Source: Sphingomonadaceae bacterium 3R27E2-A
GTDB lineage: Bacteria > Pseudomonadota > Alphaproteobacteria > Sphingomonadales > Sphingomonadaceae
DNA: 36,649 bases
Assembly: GCA_005503165.1 (NCBI GenBank)
Contig: SCNT01000043.1
Coordinates: 1 to 36,649, forward strand
Direction of reading: 5' to 3'
Part shown: positions 7,569 through 15,786 of the stretch, one piece after another
Layout: each line of letters starts with the position of its first letter
Numbering within the stretch: the first letter of the stretch is position 1
The notes under the pieces: model-generated
What the model was told of the DNA's origin: nothing
Database searches by the model: none
The model's input: only the letters and a program-made list of their open reading frames with translations
Program-made: the position numbers and the translations under genes

Positions 7569-8070
7569 CGTCCGGCGTGCAATCGTCGTCGAGTTGCCAC
7601 ATCACGCCCTGCTCGAAGGTCAGCGGCGTGATGCGGCCATAGCTTTTGTGGCGCAGGGTGACCGCGGTTTGCCTGGGCGTACCTCCGGGCACCGTCAGCG
7701 CGAAGCGGCACGTCGCCCGGTTGCGGCCTTCGCCGTCGAAGCCGCAGACGAGGTCATCGACGCGGTAATCGGGGAGCGGGGTCGGGTTCCGAACCTCGCC
7801 CGTTTCGTCTTCTTCGTCGGGCACATATCCCGGCGCCGCAACCACGTCATGCACAGCGCAACGCCGCGCCAGCGTCGCCGCATCGGGCAAGGCGCAGGCC
7901 CGAGGGTTTTCGCGCTCTTCGCGGGTTCGCCTATAGTCGATGCTGGCGTGAAAGCCGCAATCCATGTCCATTGCTATCGGGACGAGCACCACCGGCACAT
8001 CGGATTTGGCGGGCGCACACGCCGCCGCCGCACCGATCATCAGCACGGCGGCGGCGGCGCGGGCGATCAT
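7552..8070 (-). CDS. Putative lipoprotein or exported protein of unknown function, 172 aa
   Basis: ATG at 8070 overlaps the acyl-CoA dehydrogenase stop as ATGA, so translation is probably coupled. The N-terminus has a short hydrophobic signal followed by a cysteine (LMIGAAAACAP), compatible with a lipobox though the -3 residue is Ala, not Leu. The mature part contains several cysteines (near MDCGFH, RACAL, RRCAV, LVCGF, ATCRF and DDCTP), an even number that suggests disulfides in the periplasm, and an acidic DEEDETGE loop. I recognise no family. It ends 17 bases inside the convergent methyltransferase-like gene. Confidence 0.65.
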   Translation of the reverse strand: MIARAAAAVLMIGAAAACAPAKSDVPVVLVPIAMDMDCGFHASIDYRRTREERENPRACALPDAATLARRCAVHDVVAAPGYVPDEEDETGEVRNPTPLPDYRVDDLVCGFDGEGRNRATCRFALTVPGGTPRQTAVTLRHKSYGRITPLTFEQGVMWQLDDDCTPDVSPAS

Positions 8071-9359
8071 CCCAGCGTGCCCTTGCGCGGCCCCAGATAG
8101 CCGAACAGATAGGCCCCAACCTTGCGCATCTGGATCTCCTCCGCCCCTTCGGTGATCCGGTAGCGGCGGTGGTGGCGATAGATATGCTCGAAGGGCTTGT
8201 GGCGCGAATAGCCGATGCCGCCGTGCACCTGCATCGCGCGGTCGGCGGCTTCGCAGCACAGGCGGTTCGCCCAGTAATTGCACATGCTGACCTTGTCGCT
8301 GAGGCGGTGCTCGACCTCCTTGTGCGGCATATTGTCCATCTCCCACGCGGTCTTGCGGATCAGGAGTCGCAGCATCTCTGCCTGGGTCGCGAGTTCGACC
8401 AGCGGGAACTGGATCGCCTGGTTCTTCGCCAGCGCTTCGCCGAACGGCTTGCGCTCGCGGGCGTATTTCACGCTTTCCTCGATGCAATAGACCGCGGCGC
8501 CGAGCGACGAGGCCGCCTGGCGGATGCGGTTCTGGTGGACGAAGCTCTGCGCGATCGACAGCCCGCCGCCTTCGGGGCCCAGGCGCGCGCTGTCGGGCAC
8601 CCAGACGTCGGTGAAGGTCATGCGCGGATGGTCGGTCGGCATGTTGAAGGTCCACATATATTCGTCGACCGTCATCCCCGGCGTGCCCGTCGGCACGAGC
8701 AGGCAGGTGATGCCCCTGGCATCGCCGTCCTTGCCGTCGGTGCGGCAGAAGGTCGCGCAGTGCGTCGCGACATGCATGCCGGTGATCCACATCTTGCGCC
8801 CGTTGATCAGCCAGCCCTCGACCCCGTCGCGGGTTTCGCGCACCGCGCGGGTTTCCATATGGGTCGCGTCGGACCCGTGATCGGGCTCGGTCAGGCCGAA
8901 GGCGGTGCGGCGCTCGCCCTCGAAGCCGCCGAGGATGAATTCCGCCTTCTGCTCCTCGCTCGTCGCGAACTGCTCGAACATCTCGACGAAGGGGAAATTG
9001 CCGACGATGCTATGCTCGTTCTGAAGGTCGTTGTGGAGGCCGAGGCCCTTGGCGGCGAAATGCTCGCGGATCACCGCCATCCACAGGTTCGACCCGTCCT
9101 TGCCGCCGTACTTCTTGGGCGCCGAAAAGCGCCAATGGCCAGCCGCGTCGGCCTTGCGCGTGGCGGCCTTGAGCAGGTGCTCCCATTCGTGGCGCGGCAG
9201 GCCCTGATTGTCCCAGTCGGTGCGGCTATGCTCGCGGCGGTGGTCGAAGAAGCGAATATTGTCGTCGGCGAGCTCGAGCGGCCTGATCTCGGCCTCGATG
9301 AAGGCGTCGAGCTCGTCCAGATAGGCCTGCAGGTCGGCCGGTACGGCAAAATCCATCAT
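8067..9359 (-). CDS. Acyl-CoA dehydrogenase family protein
   Basis: About 430 residues with the three-part acyl-CoA dehydrogenase layout: an N-terminal helical domain, a middle beta domain with TAFGLTEPDHGSDATHMETRA and WLINGRKMWITGM, and a C-terminal helical domain with RMRLRQ-type and CCEAADRAMQVHGGIGYS FAD-contact stretches. These flavoenzymes oxidise acyl-CoA esters at the alpha-beta bond and pass electrons to ETF, whose genes lie at 18679-20354. GGGAG lies just upstream; the tandem ATG codons at 9359 and 9356 are both possible starts. The open frame reaches 9410 but without a ribosome site. It resembles the branch related to human ACAD10/11 dehydrogenase domains, which fits the phosphotransferase upstream. 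The specific acyl chain is unknown. Confidence 0.9.
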   Translation of the reverse strand: MMDFAVPADLQAYLDELDAFIEAEIRPLELADDNIRFFDHRREHSRTDWDNQGLPRHEWEHLLKAATRKADAAGHWRFSAPKKYGGKDGSNLWMAVIREHFAAKGLGLHNDLQNEHSIVGNFPFVEMFEQFATSEEQKAEFILGGFEGERRTAFGLTEPDHGSDATHMETRAVRETRDGVEGWLINGRKMWITGMHVATHCATFCRTDGKDGDARGITCLLVPTGTPGMTVDEYMWTFNMPTDHPRMTFTDVWVPDSARLGPEGGGLSIAQSFVHQNRIRQAASSLGAAVYCIEESVKYARERKPFGEALAKNQAIQFPLVELATQAEMLRLLIRKTAWEMDNMPHKEVEHRLSDKVSMCNYWANRLCCEAADRAMQVHGGIGYSRHKPFEHIYRHHRRYRITEGAEEIQMRKVGAYLFGYLGPRKGTLG

Positions 9360-9456
9360 GTCTCTCCCTTGGCTTATCGCTCCGCCTTGCCAGCGTTCGG
9401 CGGGTGACAAAAGGGCAATAAGCTTCGTTAGCTAATCTTTTTCGGGGCGGCAGACC

Positions 9457-10302
9457 TCAATCCCCGCCCCCGCCGCATCCGCCGCAACCGCTGCTGCCGC
9501 ACCCGCTGTCGCCCCCGCTGCTGCAACCGCTGCTGCTGCTCGAATTGCTGTCGCCCGCCCAGCCGCCGCTGTCCGACGGCGCGCGCATCAGGTGAAAGGC
9601 GGCGAAGGCCGATCCCGCGAGCACCGTGGTGCCGAACAGCGCGACCGCGAGGTCGGTCTCGCGCGCCGTCGGGGCCCGCCGCAGCCTGTCGTGCTGGCGC
9701 CGCGCCGCCTTCAGGGCCGCGCGGCCGGCGCTCGTCTTGTCGCTCACCATGGCCCAGCGCATCATCGCAAGGACGAAGGTGATGAAGAGCAGCACGACGA
9801 GGAAGAAGACCGGTGCGCCGCGCGAAAAGCCGACCACCAGCTTGAGGGCGCCGACCAGCAACAGCAGCAGGAAGGGCGAGGTCGCGATCAGCGCGAGGCG
9901 GCGGCGCTCGCCGCTATCCAGCAGCAGTCCGTTCGCGACGAGCCGGCGTTCGAGCGCCGCGCCTTCGGGCTTCAAGGCCGCGACGACATCCTTCCAGCCG
10001 AAGGGCGAAGGAAGCGCAAGCACCGCGCGGTCGCCGGCTGCCCTGGCGTCGCCCGCGCCGCGGCGGAATTCGCGGCCTTCGACCGCGATCGCGCCCGACT
10101 CCATCAGCCGCGACGCGACGCCCTCGGCGAAGCGGCCGTCACGCCCCGCGAGATAGGCGAGGCTGTCGGCGTCGCTCAGCACCTGCGTCCGTCCGGCCGG
10201 GCGCGCGATCCGGCCGATGATCCATGCCAGCGGGATCGCCACGATCAGCGCCAGCCCATAAAAAACCAGAAATGTCGGCCCGTCCCAATTCAGCGGATTC
10301 AT
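9457..10302 (-). CDS. TIGR04222-type membrane protein with a Gly/Cys/Ser-rich tail
   Basis: A 281-residue protein with an N-terminal helix (about 9-29), a central soluble region containing LSDADSLAYLAGRDGRFAEG and two close helices (about 137-180), then a further helix near 220-238. It finishes in a low-complexity tail of roughly 38 residues rich in Ser, Gly and Cys (for example GCSSGGDSGCGSSGCGGC). This combination of a short conserved domain with an uncomplex Gly/Cys tail is what I associate with the TIGR04222 family, whose function is not known. The tail could bind metal, be post-translationally modified, or be a surface-exposed disordered end. It lies 15 bases downstream of a GRDP-like gene and probably forms one unit with it. 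Confidence 0.75.
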   Translation of the reverse strand: MNPLNWDGPTFLVFYGLALIVAIPLAWIIGRIARPAGRTQVLSDADSLAYLAGRDGRFAEGVASRLMESGAIAVEGREFRRGAGDARAAGDRAVLALPSPFGWKDVVAALKPEGAALERRLVANGLLLDSGERRRLALIATSPFLLLLLVGALKLVVGFSRGAPVFFLVVLLFITFVLAMMRWAMVSDKTSAGRAALKAARRQHDRLRRAPTARETDLAVALFGTTVLAGSAFAAFHLMRAPSDSGGWAGDSNSSSSSGCSSGGDSGCGSSGCGGCGGGGD

Positions 10303-10317
10303 GCCCGCACCTCCCGC

Positions 10318-10872
10318 TCAACGCCAATGGCAGAGTGCGACCCCGGCCGATGCTAACACAGCGGCCGCGAGCGCGCCAAGCCGCACGAGCCGCTTCGGCA
10401 CGACCCAGGCCTCGGCCAGCGAAACACGGCGCGCGCGCGAATCGACGTGGAAGCGCTGCCAGCCCGAGGGCCAGATCGCGGCGGGCGGAACCGTGCCGAA
10501 CAGCCGCTCGTAGCTCGCGAGCGTTTCTGCATAGAGCGCGAAAAAATGCGCCCCTTCCTCCCTGCCCCCGGCGGTCGGCCCATGGTGGAGCGGCGCCTTC
10601 AGCACCTCGCCGCAGAGGCGATCCCAATAATCGCGGCTGTAGGTCAGGTGCAGGTGCCACGCCTGGTCGACCGCCTCCGACGGGACCGCCATATGACCGG
10701 CGGTCATCGCGAGGAACAGGAAGCGGCGATATTCCTCCATCACCGCTTCGGCGTGCGGCGCCGACCAGCCATTTTCGCGCGCCAGCCGCGCCTCGAAGGT
10801 CAGCGCCGCGTCGGCAGGACCGACGCGATAGTCGCGGAGCGCCGCCCAGAGCGGATGCCCGGCGGCGGTCAT
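10318..10872 (-). CDS. GRDP-like (glycine-rich-domain type) protein with a C-terminal helix
   Basis: A 184-residue product from ATG at 10872, which overlaps the phosphotransferase stop as ATGA. It carries a histidine-rich signature, VDQAWHLHLTYSRDYWDRLC, followed by LHHGPTAGG, matching the V-D-x-x-W-H-x-H pattern of plant and bacterial glycine-rich-domain proteins (GRDP-like, DUF1399-type). The histidines may bind a metal. A single hydrophobic helix sits near the C-terminus (LVRLGALAAAVLASAGVALC). The family's function in bacteria is not established. Its tight pairing with the TIGR04222-type gene suggests they act together, perhaps on the Gly/Cys tail. An upstream extension to 10932 exists but would lie inside the previous gene. 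Confidence 0.72.
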   Translation of the reverse strand: MTAAGHPLWAALRDYRVGPADAALTFEARLARENGWSAPHAEAVMEEYRRFLFLAMTAGHMAVPSEAVDQAWHLHLTYSRDYWDRLCGEVLKAPLHHGPTAGGREEGAHFFALYAETLASYERLFGTVPPAAIWPSGWQRFHVDSRARRVSLAEAWVVPKRLVRLGALAAAVLASAGVALCHWR

Positions 10873-12200
10873 CCGCCCCAGCGGCTGCGCGCCGCGGCGA
10901 GCGCGGCATATTTGGGGCTGTCGACCGCGCATTTGTCGAGCACGGCGCGGCGGAGGCGCGCGAGCAGCCCGGGCTCGGCGAGCGTGGTGGTGCCGGACAT
11001 CAGCGATTCGGCCAGCGCCGCATCCTCGGCGCGCGCCCCGGCGCCCAAGTCGCGCATCACGATACCGAGCGCGTTCATCGCGACCACCGCCTCGAACTTG
11101 GCGTGTCCCTCGGCGTGCGGCTTGATCGCACCCTCGATCCAGTCCCGCACCGCCTGGACGATCTCGCGGTTGGTAGGCTCACCGACGGGGGCGGGCGCAG
11201 CCGAGGGGGACGGTGGCAGCGCACGAAAGCGTTCGGCCTCGGGCGCTTCGGTTTCGAGCAGCGCGATCAGGTCGAGCTCCTGCTCGGCGGTGCGCCGCCC
11301 CACAACGACGCGCTCGACCGTCGTGTCGGCGCCGCTGCGCCACGCCTGCCCCATCTGCAGGCAGCCGAGCGCCCACCACAGGGTGCGATAGACGAGCCAG
11401 AAGCGGAAGCGGTCGCGGTCGACCGGCGCGCCGCCGGCGGCCTCATATGCGGCGAAATATTCCTCCAGGCTGCCGACCCCGAAGGCGGGTTTGTCGAGCT
11501 GGCCGAAGCGCCACACGGTCATGCAGCCGAAGGCGAGGTCCTCATGCGCGTCGCCGCGATGCGCGAGTTCCCAGTCGAGCACGACCGCAAGGCCGTCTCC
11601 GTCGACCATGATATTGCCCATGCGATAGTCGCCATGGACGAGCACCGGCGGTGCGGGCGTCGGCAGATGATCCTCGCACCATCTGATCGCCAGCGCGATC
11701 GCCGGCCGGTCGCCGCCATAGGTGAGGAAGCGCGCCTTCAATTCGGCGAGCGCCGCCGCGGTGTCCATATGCGGGATCGCGTCGGGAATGGTCTCGGCCG
11801 GGATCGCATGGATGCGTGCGAGTTCACGGCCGAGGTCGGCGACCAGCGACGGCGGCGGGGCAGGCAGGATTTTCGCCGGGCTGACTTCGGCGATCACGCG
11901 GCGCATGACGTAACCGGTGCCCATGCCGTCGCCGTCGGTCAGCACGCCCACAACCTCGGGCGCCTTCACCCCTGCCGCGTGCGCCGCTTTCACCAGCGCC
12001 GCTTCGGTCGGGTGGCCGTAGGGGCGGTCCGCCATATACTCCGCCGACGGTGCGCGGCGCAGCACATAGCCCTCACCGGCCCAGTCGAAGGCCCAGCTTT
12101 CCATATTCGCGCCGCCCGACAGACGGCCGAGATTGGCGATTTCGCCAGGCCCAAGGGCGCGGGTCATGAAGGCGGACAGCAGCGGGGCGAGATCGGTCAT
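10869..12200 (-). CDS. APH-like phosphotransferase with a C-terminal DUF6285-like domain
   Basis: A 443-residue protein. Residues 1-about 330 form an aminoglycoside-phosphotransferase-fold kinase: a Gly-rich N-lobe (RLSGGANMESWAF), the catalytic loop HGDYRMGNIMVDG (His189, Asp191, Asn196) and the metal-binding LDWELAHRGD (Asp209). Residues from about 335 on (PTNREIVQAVRDWIEG, HAKFEAVVAMNALGIVMRDL) look like the DUF6285 helical domain often fused to or encoded beside this kinase. The group is linked to acyl-CoA metabolism, as in the kinase half of ACAD10/11, where hydroxyacyl groups are phosphorylated; an acyl-CoA dehydrogenase is three genes downstream. Antibiotic resistance is not implied. 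ATG at 12200 has only a weak ribosome site. Confidence 0.85.
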   Translation of the reverse strand: MTDLAPLLSAFMTRALGPGEIANLGRLSGGANMESWAFDWAGEGYVLRRAPSAEYMADRPYGHPTEAALVKAAHAAGVKAPEVVGVLTDGDGMGTGYVMRRVIAEVSPAKILPAPPPSLVADLGRELARIHAIPAETIPDAIPHMDTAAALAELKARFLTYGGDRPAIALAIRWCEDHLPTPAPPVLVHGDYRMGNIMVDGDGLAVVLDWELAHRGDAHEDLAFGCMTVWRFGQLDKPAFGVGSLEEYFAAYEAAGGAPVDRDRFRFWLVYRTLWWALGCLQMGQAWRSGADTTVERVVVGRRTAEQELDLIALLETEAPEAERFRALPPSPSAAPAPVGEPTNREIVQAVRDWIEGAIKPHAEGHAKFEAVVAMNALGIVMRDLGAGARAEDAALAESLMSGTTTLAEPGLLARLRRAVLDKCAVDSPKYAALAAARSRWGG

Positions 12201-12279
12201 TACTTTCCGATGCTAAGCTTTTCGGATCGCGGCAAGTCGTTTTCGCCTTTCATCGACGGAAGCGCGCCTAAACCGGATC

Positions 12280-13182
12280 TCAGAACTGGAAGCGCACCGA
12301 ATTGACATAATAGGAAGCGAGAGGCTTGCCGTCCTTGTCCAGCGCGGGGTCGAAACGTGCGCGGCGCATCACGCCCTTGCACACGGCGTCGTCGAAGCCC
12401 TCGCTGTTGGTCGAACGCTGGATGTGGCACGCGGTGGGCACCCCATCGGCGCCGACCGACAGACGGAAACGCACGATCCCGGGCTGCCACCTGGCGAGCA
12501 TGTCGCGCGGATAGTCGCTGCTCTTCAGCCATTTTCCGGGCTCGGTGACGGGCATCGCCCAGCGCGACAGCTCGCGGTGACGCGCGACGTCGATCCCCCA
12601 ATGGCCGAGCAGTTCGTCGGTGCAGTTGCGCATCGCAGCGAAGGCCGCCTTCATCGGTCCGGTGTTGAGCTGCACCGGATTGCGCAGCGGGCGGCCGATC
12701 AGCACGCTGGTCACCGCCGCCTCGTCGGCTTCGGTGATCGGCGTGTCGAAGACGGCGGCATAGCCATTTTCCTTCGCGGCCGCGACCTCGGCCGCCGAAT
12801 AGGGTTTCAACCGCACCGAATCGCCGAAAATCCAGGCCGGCTGGCCGTCCTTGCCGGTGCCCACCGTTCCCGGGAAAAACATGATCTTCTGCTCGGGCAT
12901 CGCGCCGAAGGTGATGCTGGCATCGCCCTTCTGATCCTGCCGCCCCAGCATCGCGCCCACCAGCGTCATGCGAAAGCTGCTGCTCGGTGCATCCTGCTCG
13001 AGCGACAGGGTGATCTTCTGGTTGCCGGTGCCGAAGATGCGCGCGAGGCGGCAATAATCGTCGGCGTAATGCACGTTCCACGGCGTTGTCGGCGCGAGTT
13101 CGACCGGCGCCTTGGCCGCCGCTACCGACGGCACCCCCGCGAGCAGCGGGGCAAGGCCCGCTATCCATATCCGGCTTCCCAT
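12280..13182 (-). CDS. Exported protein with a TonB C-terminal-like domain
   Basis: A 300-residue product with a signal peptide ending SVAAAK. The middle (about 35-200) is an uncharacterised exported domain. The C-terminal 95 residues match the TonB-C fold: YPRDMLARWQPGIVRFRLSVGADGVPTACHI, then CKGVMRRARFDPALDKDGKP and a YYVNSVRFQF end. Unlike a true TonB it has no N-terminal membrane anchor followed by a Pro/Lys linker, so it probably does not couple to ExbBD; sphingomonads carry many such periplasmic proteins of unknown role. Two cysteines in the C-terminal domain (TACHI and AVCKG) are placed to form a disulfide. It lies 59 bases after the membrane protein gene and 79 before the phosphotransferase. 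Confidence 0.75.
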   Translation of the reverse strand: MGSRIWIAGLAPLLAGVPSVAAAKAPVELAPTTPWNVHYADDYCRLARIFGTGNQKITLSLEQDAPSSSFRMTLVGAMLGRQDQKGDASITFGAMPEQKIMFFPGTVGTGKDGQPAWIFGDSVRLKPYSAAEVAAAKENGYAAVFDTPITEADEAAVTSVLIGRPLRNPVQLNTGPMKAAFAAMRNCTDELLGHWGIDVARHRELSRWAMPVTEPGKWLKSSDYPRDMLARWQPGIVRFRLSVGADGVPTACHIQRSTNSEGFDDAVCKGVMRRARFDPALDKDGKPLASYYVNSVRFQF

Positions 13183-13241
13183 GAAACGATCCTATCGCAC
13201 TGTTTTACCGCCCGCAATCGGCTGTGCGCGTCATAGTCTTG

Positions 13242-13895
13242 TCAGCGCCGCAAACGGTCCTTGGCGCGCCGGTCGTGCCATTTGGCAGCGAAGTGCAGGC
13301 CCCAGGCGAGCGGCACCGCGGCAAGGAACCAGCCCCACTGGATGCGCTCGATCATCGTTTCGCCGCCGACATGGCCGAAGACCGCGACCAGGATCAGCGA
13401 TGCGACGACACCATAGAGCGCGATCTGGAACCAGTTGTGCCCGCCGCCTATGACCCGCGGATCGACGGGCAGCGGCGCCCGCGCCGCGACCGCCGCCTCG
13501 ATGCCGTCGCGCCGCTCGCGCCAGCCGCCGAGATAGTCCCACGCCTCGATCCCGACCGTGCCCGCCTCGACGAGGAAAACCGCAAGCCCGATCGCGGGCG
13601 CGTGCAGCCGCGGCGCGATCGCCAGCGTGTCGAGCAACCATCCGCCAAGAAAGACGACCGTGAGCAGCCCGCCGACCGCCGAGATGGCATGGACCGGAAG
13701 GCGCGCGATCATCGCATCGATATGCGCCTCGAGGTCGCCGCGCCAGCGCGCGACCTCTTCGGCCTTCACGCCGCGCAGCAGCCCGTCGCGCCCGCGATAG
13801 GCGGGGCCCATCGCGGTCTCGACGAACCAGCGTTCGAAGCGCCGGATCTCGCCGTCGCGGATCTGCCGCTGCTGATAGTCGCTGACGAGAAACAT
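13242..13895 (-). CDS. Hypothetical integral membrane protein, 217 aa
   Basis: Starts MFLVSDYQQRQIRDGEIRRFERWF at ATG 13895. An amphipathic N-terminal region of about 70 residues precedes four hydrophobic segments, near 73-90, 94-112, 157-174 and 188-203. It ends in a basic tail (WHDRRAKDRLRR). I do not recognise a family. It sits between enoyl-CoA hydratase (54 bases upstream) and the TonB-C-like protein, all on the same strand, which suggests co-transcription rather than a shared pathway. A small transporter or scaffold are both possible. Confidence 0.65.
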   Translation of the reverse strand: MFLVSDYQQRQIRDGEIRRFERWFVETAMGPAYRGRDGLLRGVKAEEVARWRGDLEAHIDAMIARLPVHAISAVGGLLTVVFLGGWLLDTLAIAPRLHAPAIGLAVFLVEAGTVGIEAWDYLGGWRERRDGIEAAVAARAPLPVDPRVIGGGHNWFQIALYGVVASLILVAVFGHVGGETMIERIQWGWFLAAVPLAWGLHFAAKWHDRRAKDRLRR

Positions 13896-13949
13896 GGCCC
13901 GGCCCCCCCTGGCCGGGGCGATAGCGCGGGGCGGTTACCATCGCGATAA

Positions 13950-14732
13950 TCAGCCCGCGCGTTCACGCCCGCGCTCCATCACGGCGACGCGCCGAGCCTC
14001 GACCTCATCGGCGCTGACGCTGCGGTTCGCCGCCGAGGAGCGCGCCTGTTCAAGCGCCATCGCCTCGCCGAAAGGCAGCGCATAGCCGTCGTCGATCAGC
14101 GCCTTGTAGGCACGCACCATCGCCGGATCGGCGCTCGCGATGTCGCGCGCCAATTCCTGCGCCACGGGAAGCAGTTCGGCGGGCGCGACGACGCGGCCCA
14201 CGAGGCCCCAGGCGCAGGCGGTTTCAGCATCGAGGAAATTGCCGGTCAGCGACAATTCCTTGGCGCGGCTTATGCCGATCAGCCGCGACAGTTTCTGCGA
14301 CAGGCCCCAGCCCGGCATCACCCCCACCCGCGCATGGGTGTCGGCGAAGCGGGCATTGGTCGAGGCGATACGGATGTCGCACGCCAGCGCGACCTCGAAC
14401 CCGCCGGTGATCGCGACGCCGTTGATCGCGCCGACCACCGGCTGCGGGCAGAGCTCGATCGCGCGCACCGGATTCTCGTCGGCGCTCGTCGCATTGGCGG
14501 CGCCGAGGTTGCTGGTATCGGCGCCGAGTTCCTTGAGGTCGAGGCCCGCGGTGAAGGCGCGCTCCCCCGCCCCGGTCAATATGATCGCGCGGATGCTGTC
14601 ATCGGCCGCCAGTTCCCGCATGGCCGCGGCAAGCTCGGCGCGCAGGGCCTTCGACAGCGCGTTCATCGCCTCGGGCCGGTTTAGGGTGACGGTGGCGACG
14701 GCGTCGTCGCGGGTGACGAGGACGAAGGGCAT
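13950..14732 (-). CDS. Enoyl-CoA hydratase/isomerase family protein
   Basis: A 260-residue crotonase-fold enzyme. It begins MPFVLVTRDDAVATVTLNRP; the oxyanion-hole stretches are AFTAGLDLKELG and AINGVAITGGFEVALACD, and FADTHARVGVMPGWGLSQKL carries the second catalytic segment. In the first loop the usual F-x-A-G-x-D is present, and the Glu positions of a classical hydratase appear replaced (Gly/Trp in MPGWG), so isomerase or another crotonase chemistry cannot be ruled out. It acts in the cytosol on acyl-CoA. ATG at 14732 shares one base with the stop of the upstream cupin gene (TGATG), so translation is coupled; the frame extends upstream only within that gene. Confidence 0.85.
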   Translation of the reverse strand: MPFVLVTRDDAVATVTLNRPEAMNALSKALRAELAAAMRELAADDSIRAIILTGAGERAFTAGLDLKELGADTSNLGAANATSADENPVRAIELCPQPVVGAINGVAITGGFEVALACDIRIASTNARFADTHARVGVMPGWGLSQKLSRLIGISRAKELSLTGNFLDAETACAWGLVGRVVAPAELLPVAQELARDIASADPAMVRAYKALIDDGYALPFGEAMALEQARSSAANRSVSADEVEARRVAVMERGRERAG

Positions 14733-15724
14733 CAGGCTATTTCTCCATAAGAGGCATAATCCTCGACATGGATATTGGGCCTGCGGAAGCTCGTAAAGCT
14801 CATGCTCGCCGACAGGTCGAGCGCCTCGACCTGATGCCACCAGCCGACGGGCAGGAAGATGCCCTCACCGGGGCCGATGATCGATTCGAGCACCGGCGGC
14901 ATTTCGGCATCGCCCTCGCCCGCGGGTAACGGCTCGTTACCCCAGTCCGAGAAGCAGTGACGGCTGTTCCTCATCCGCGCGAAGGCCCAGGGCGGCGCCA
15001 TTCGCACGCGCTTGCGGCCCAGCACCTGGACGAGCAGATTGTTGGTGAGGTCGTGGTGCCAAGGGGTCAGCGTGCCCCGGGGTCCAAGCCAGAAAAAGCC
15101 GTCGCGCGGCCGCGGATCGAGCAGCGCGATCGGCGCCAAATCGTCCCACAGCGGCGCGAGCGCCGCCGCATTGGTTCCGCTGTTATAGGCGGTCAGGTAG
15201 ACGTCGTTGCTCGCCTCCCCCTTGCGGAGCCAGTCGACCAGTTCGCCGAAACGGACGAGCCCGCGGTGGTCGTCCTTGGCGATCTCGTAATCGGCGCGGC
15301 GCTCGCGCTCGACCTGCGCCTCGACAATCGCGTCGCCCGCGACGCGCGCGAAATGGTCGAGCGACCAGCGCGCCATCGCGGGCCAATGGTCGATCAGGCC
15401 CGTGAGTTTCGCCGGACGGCCCGCGTCATAATAGTGGCGATAGAAGAAGCCGGGGTCGGGCTCGTCCAGCGTATCGAGCGCGAAGCCACCCTCGGCCTCG
15501 AACGCCAGCCGCCGCTGGTTCGCGAACAGCCAGTCGTGCTTGGCCATGCGCGCCGCCTGGCGCCGCAGCATCGCCGCCATCGGATCCTTGGGCAGCCGGT
15601 CGATCTCGTACTTCGCCGAGGCCGCCGATATGCCGGCGGCGACGAGCCGCGCGTGCAGCGCCGCGTCATCTTCGCCGGCGGCGAGCCCTTCGGCGAGCAG
15701 TGCGCGTTTGTCGGCCTGGGCCAT
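14732..15724 (-). CDS. Cupin_8 (JmjC-like) Fe(II)/2-oxoglutarate oxygenase family protein
   Basis: A 330-residue protein from ATG at 15724, preceded by GAGGAGA, a strong ribosome site. A helical N-terminal third leads into a double-stranded beta-helix: FFWLGPRGTLTPWHHDLTNN holds His223-x-Asp225, VLGRKRVRMAPP follows, and GIFLPVGWWHQVEALD provides the distal His297. H-x-D...H is the iron ligand set of JmjC-like hydroxylases. Relatives hydroxylate protein side chains or RNA bases, so the target could be a protein. The first gene of a set coupled to enoyl-CoA hydratase by a TGATG overlap, it has no obvious link to acyl-CoA chemistry. An upstream start at 15787 would run into the hairpin repeat and is rejected. 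Confidence 0.85.
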   Translation of the reverse strand: MAQADKRALLAEGLAAGEDDAALHARLVAAGISAASAKYEIDRLPKDPMAAMLRRQAARMAKHDWLFANQRRLAFEAEGGFALDTLDEPDPGFFYRHYYDAGRPAKLTGLIDHWPAMARWSLDHFARVAGDAIVEAQVERERRADYEIAKDDHRGLVRFGELVDWLRKGEASNDVYLTAYNSGTNAAALAPLWDDLAPIALLDPRPRDGFFWLGPRGTLTPWHHDLTNNLLVQVLGRKRVRMAPPWAFARMRNSRHCFSDWGNEPLPAGEGDAEMPPVLESIIGPGEGIFLPVGWWHQVEALDLSASMSFTSFRRPNIHVEDYASYGEIA

Positions 15725-15786
15725 ATGGATTCTCCTCGAATCCGCCCAACGCCATGACAATGACAGAAGGATGACGATAGCCTTCA

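Noticed and set aside
10869..12200. Aminoglycoside resistance from the APH-fold kinase
   Set aside because: The DUF6285-like tail and the acyl-CoA gene context fit the acyl-metabolism branch of this kinase fold, not antibiotic modification.
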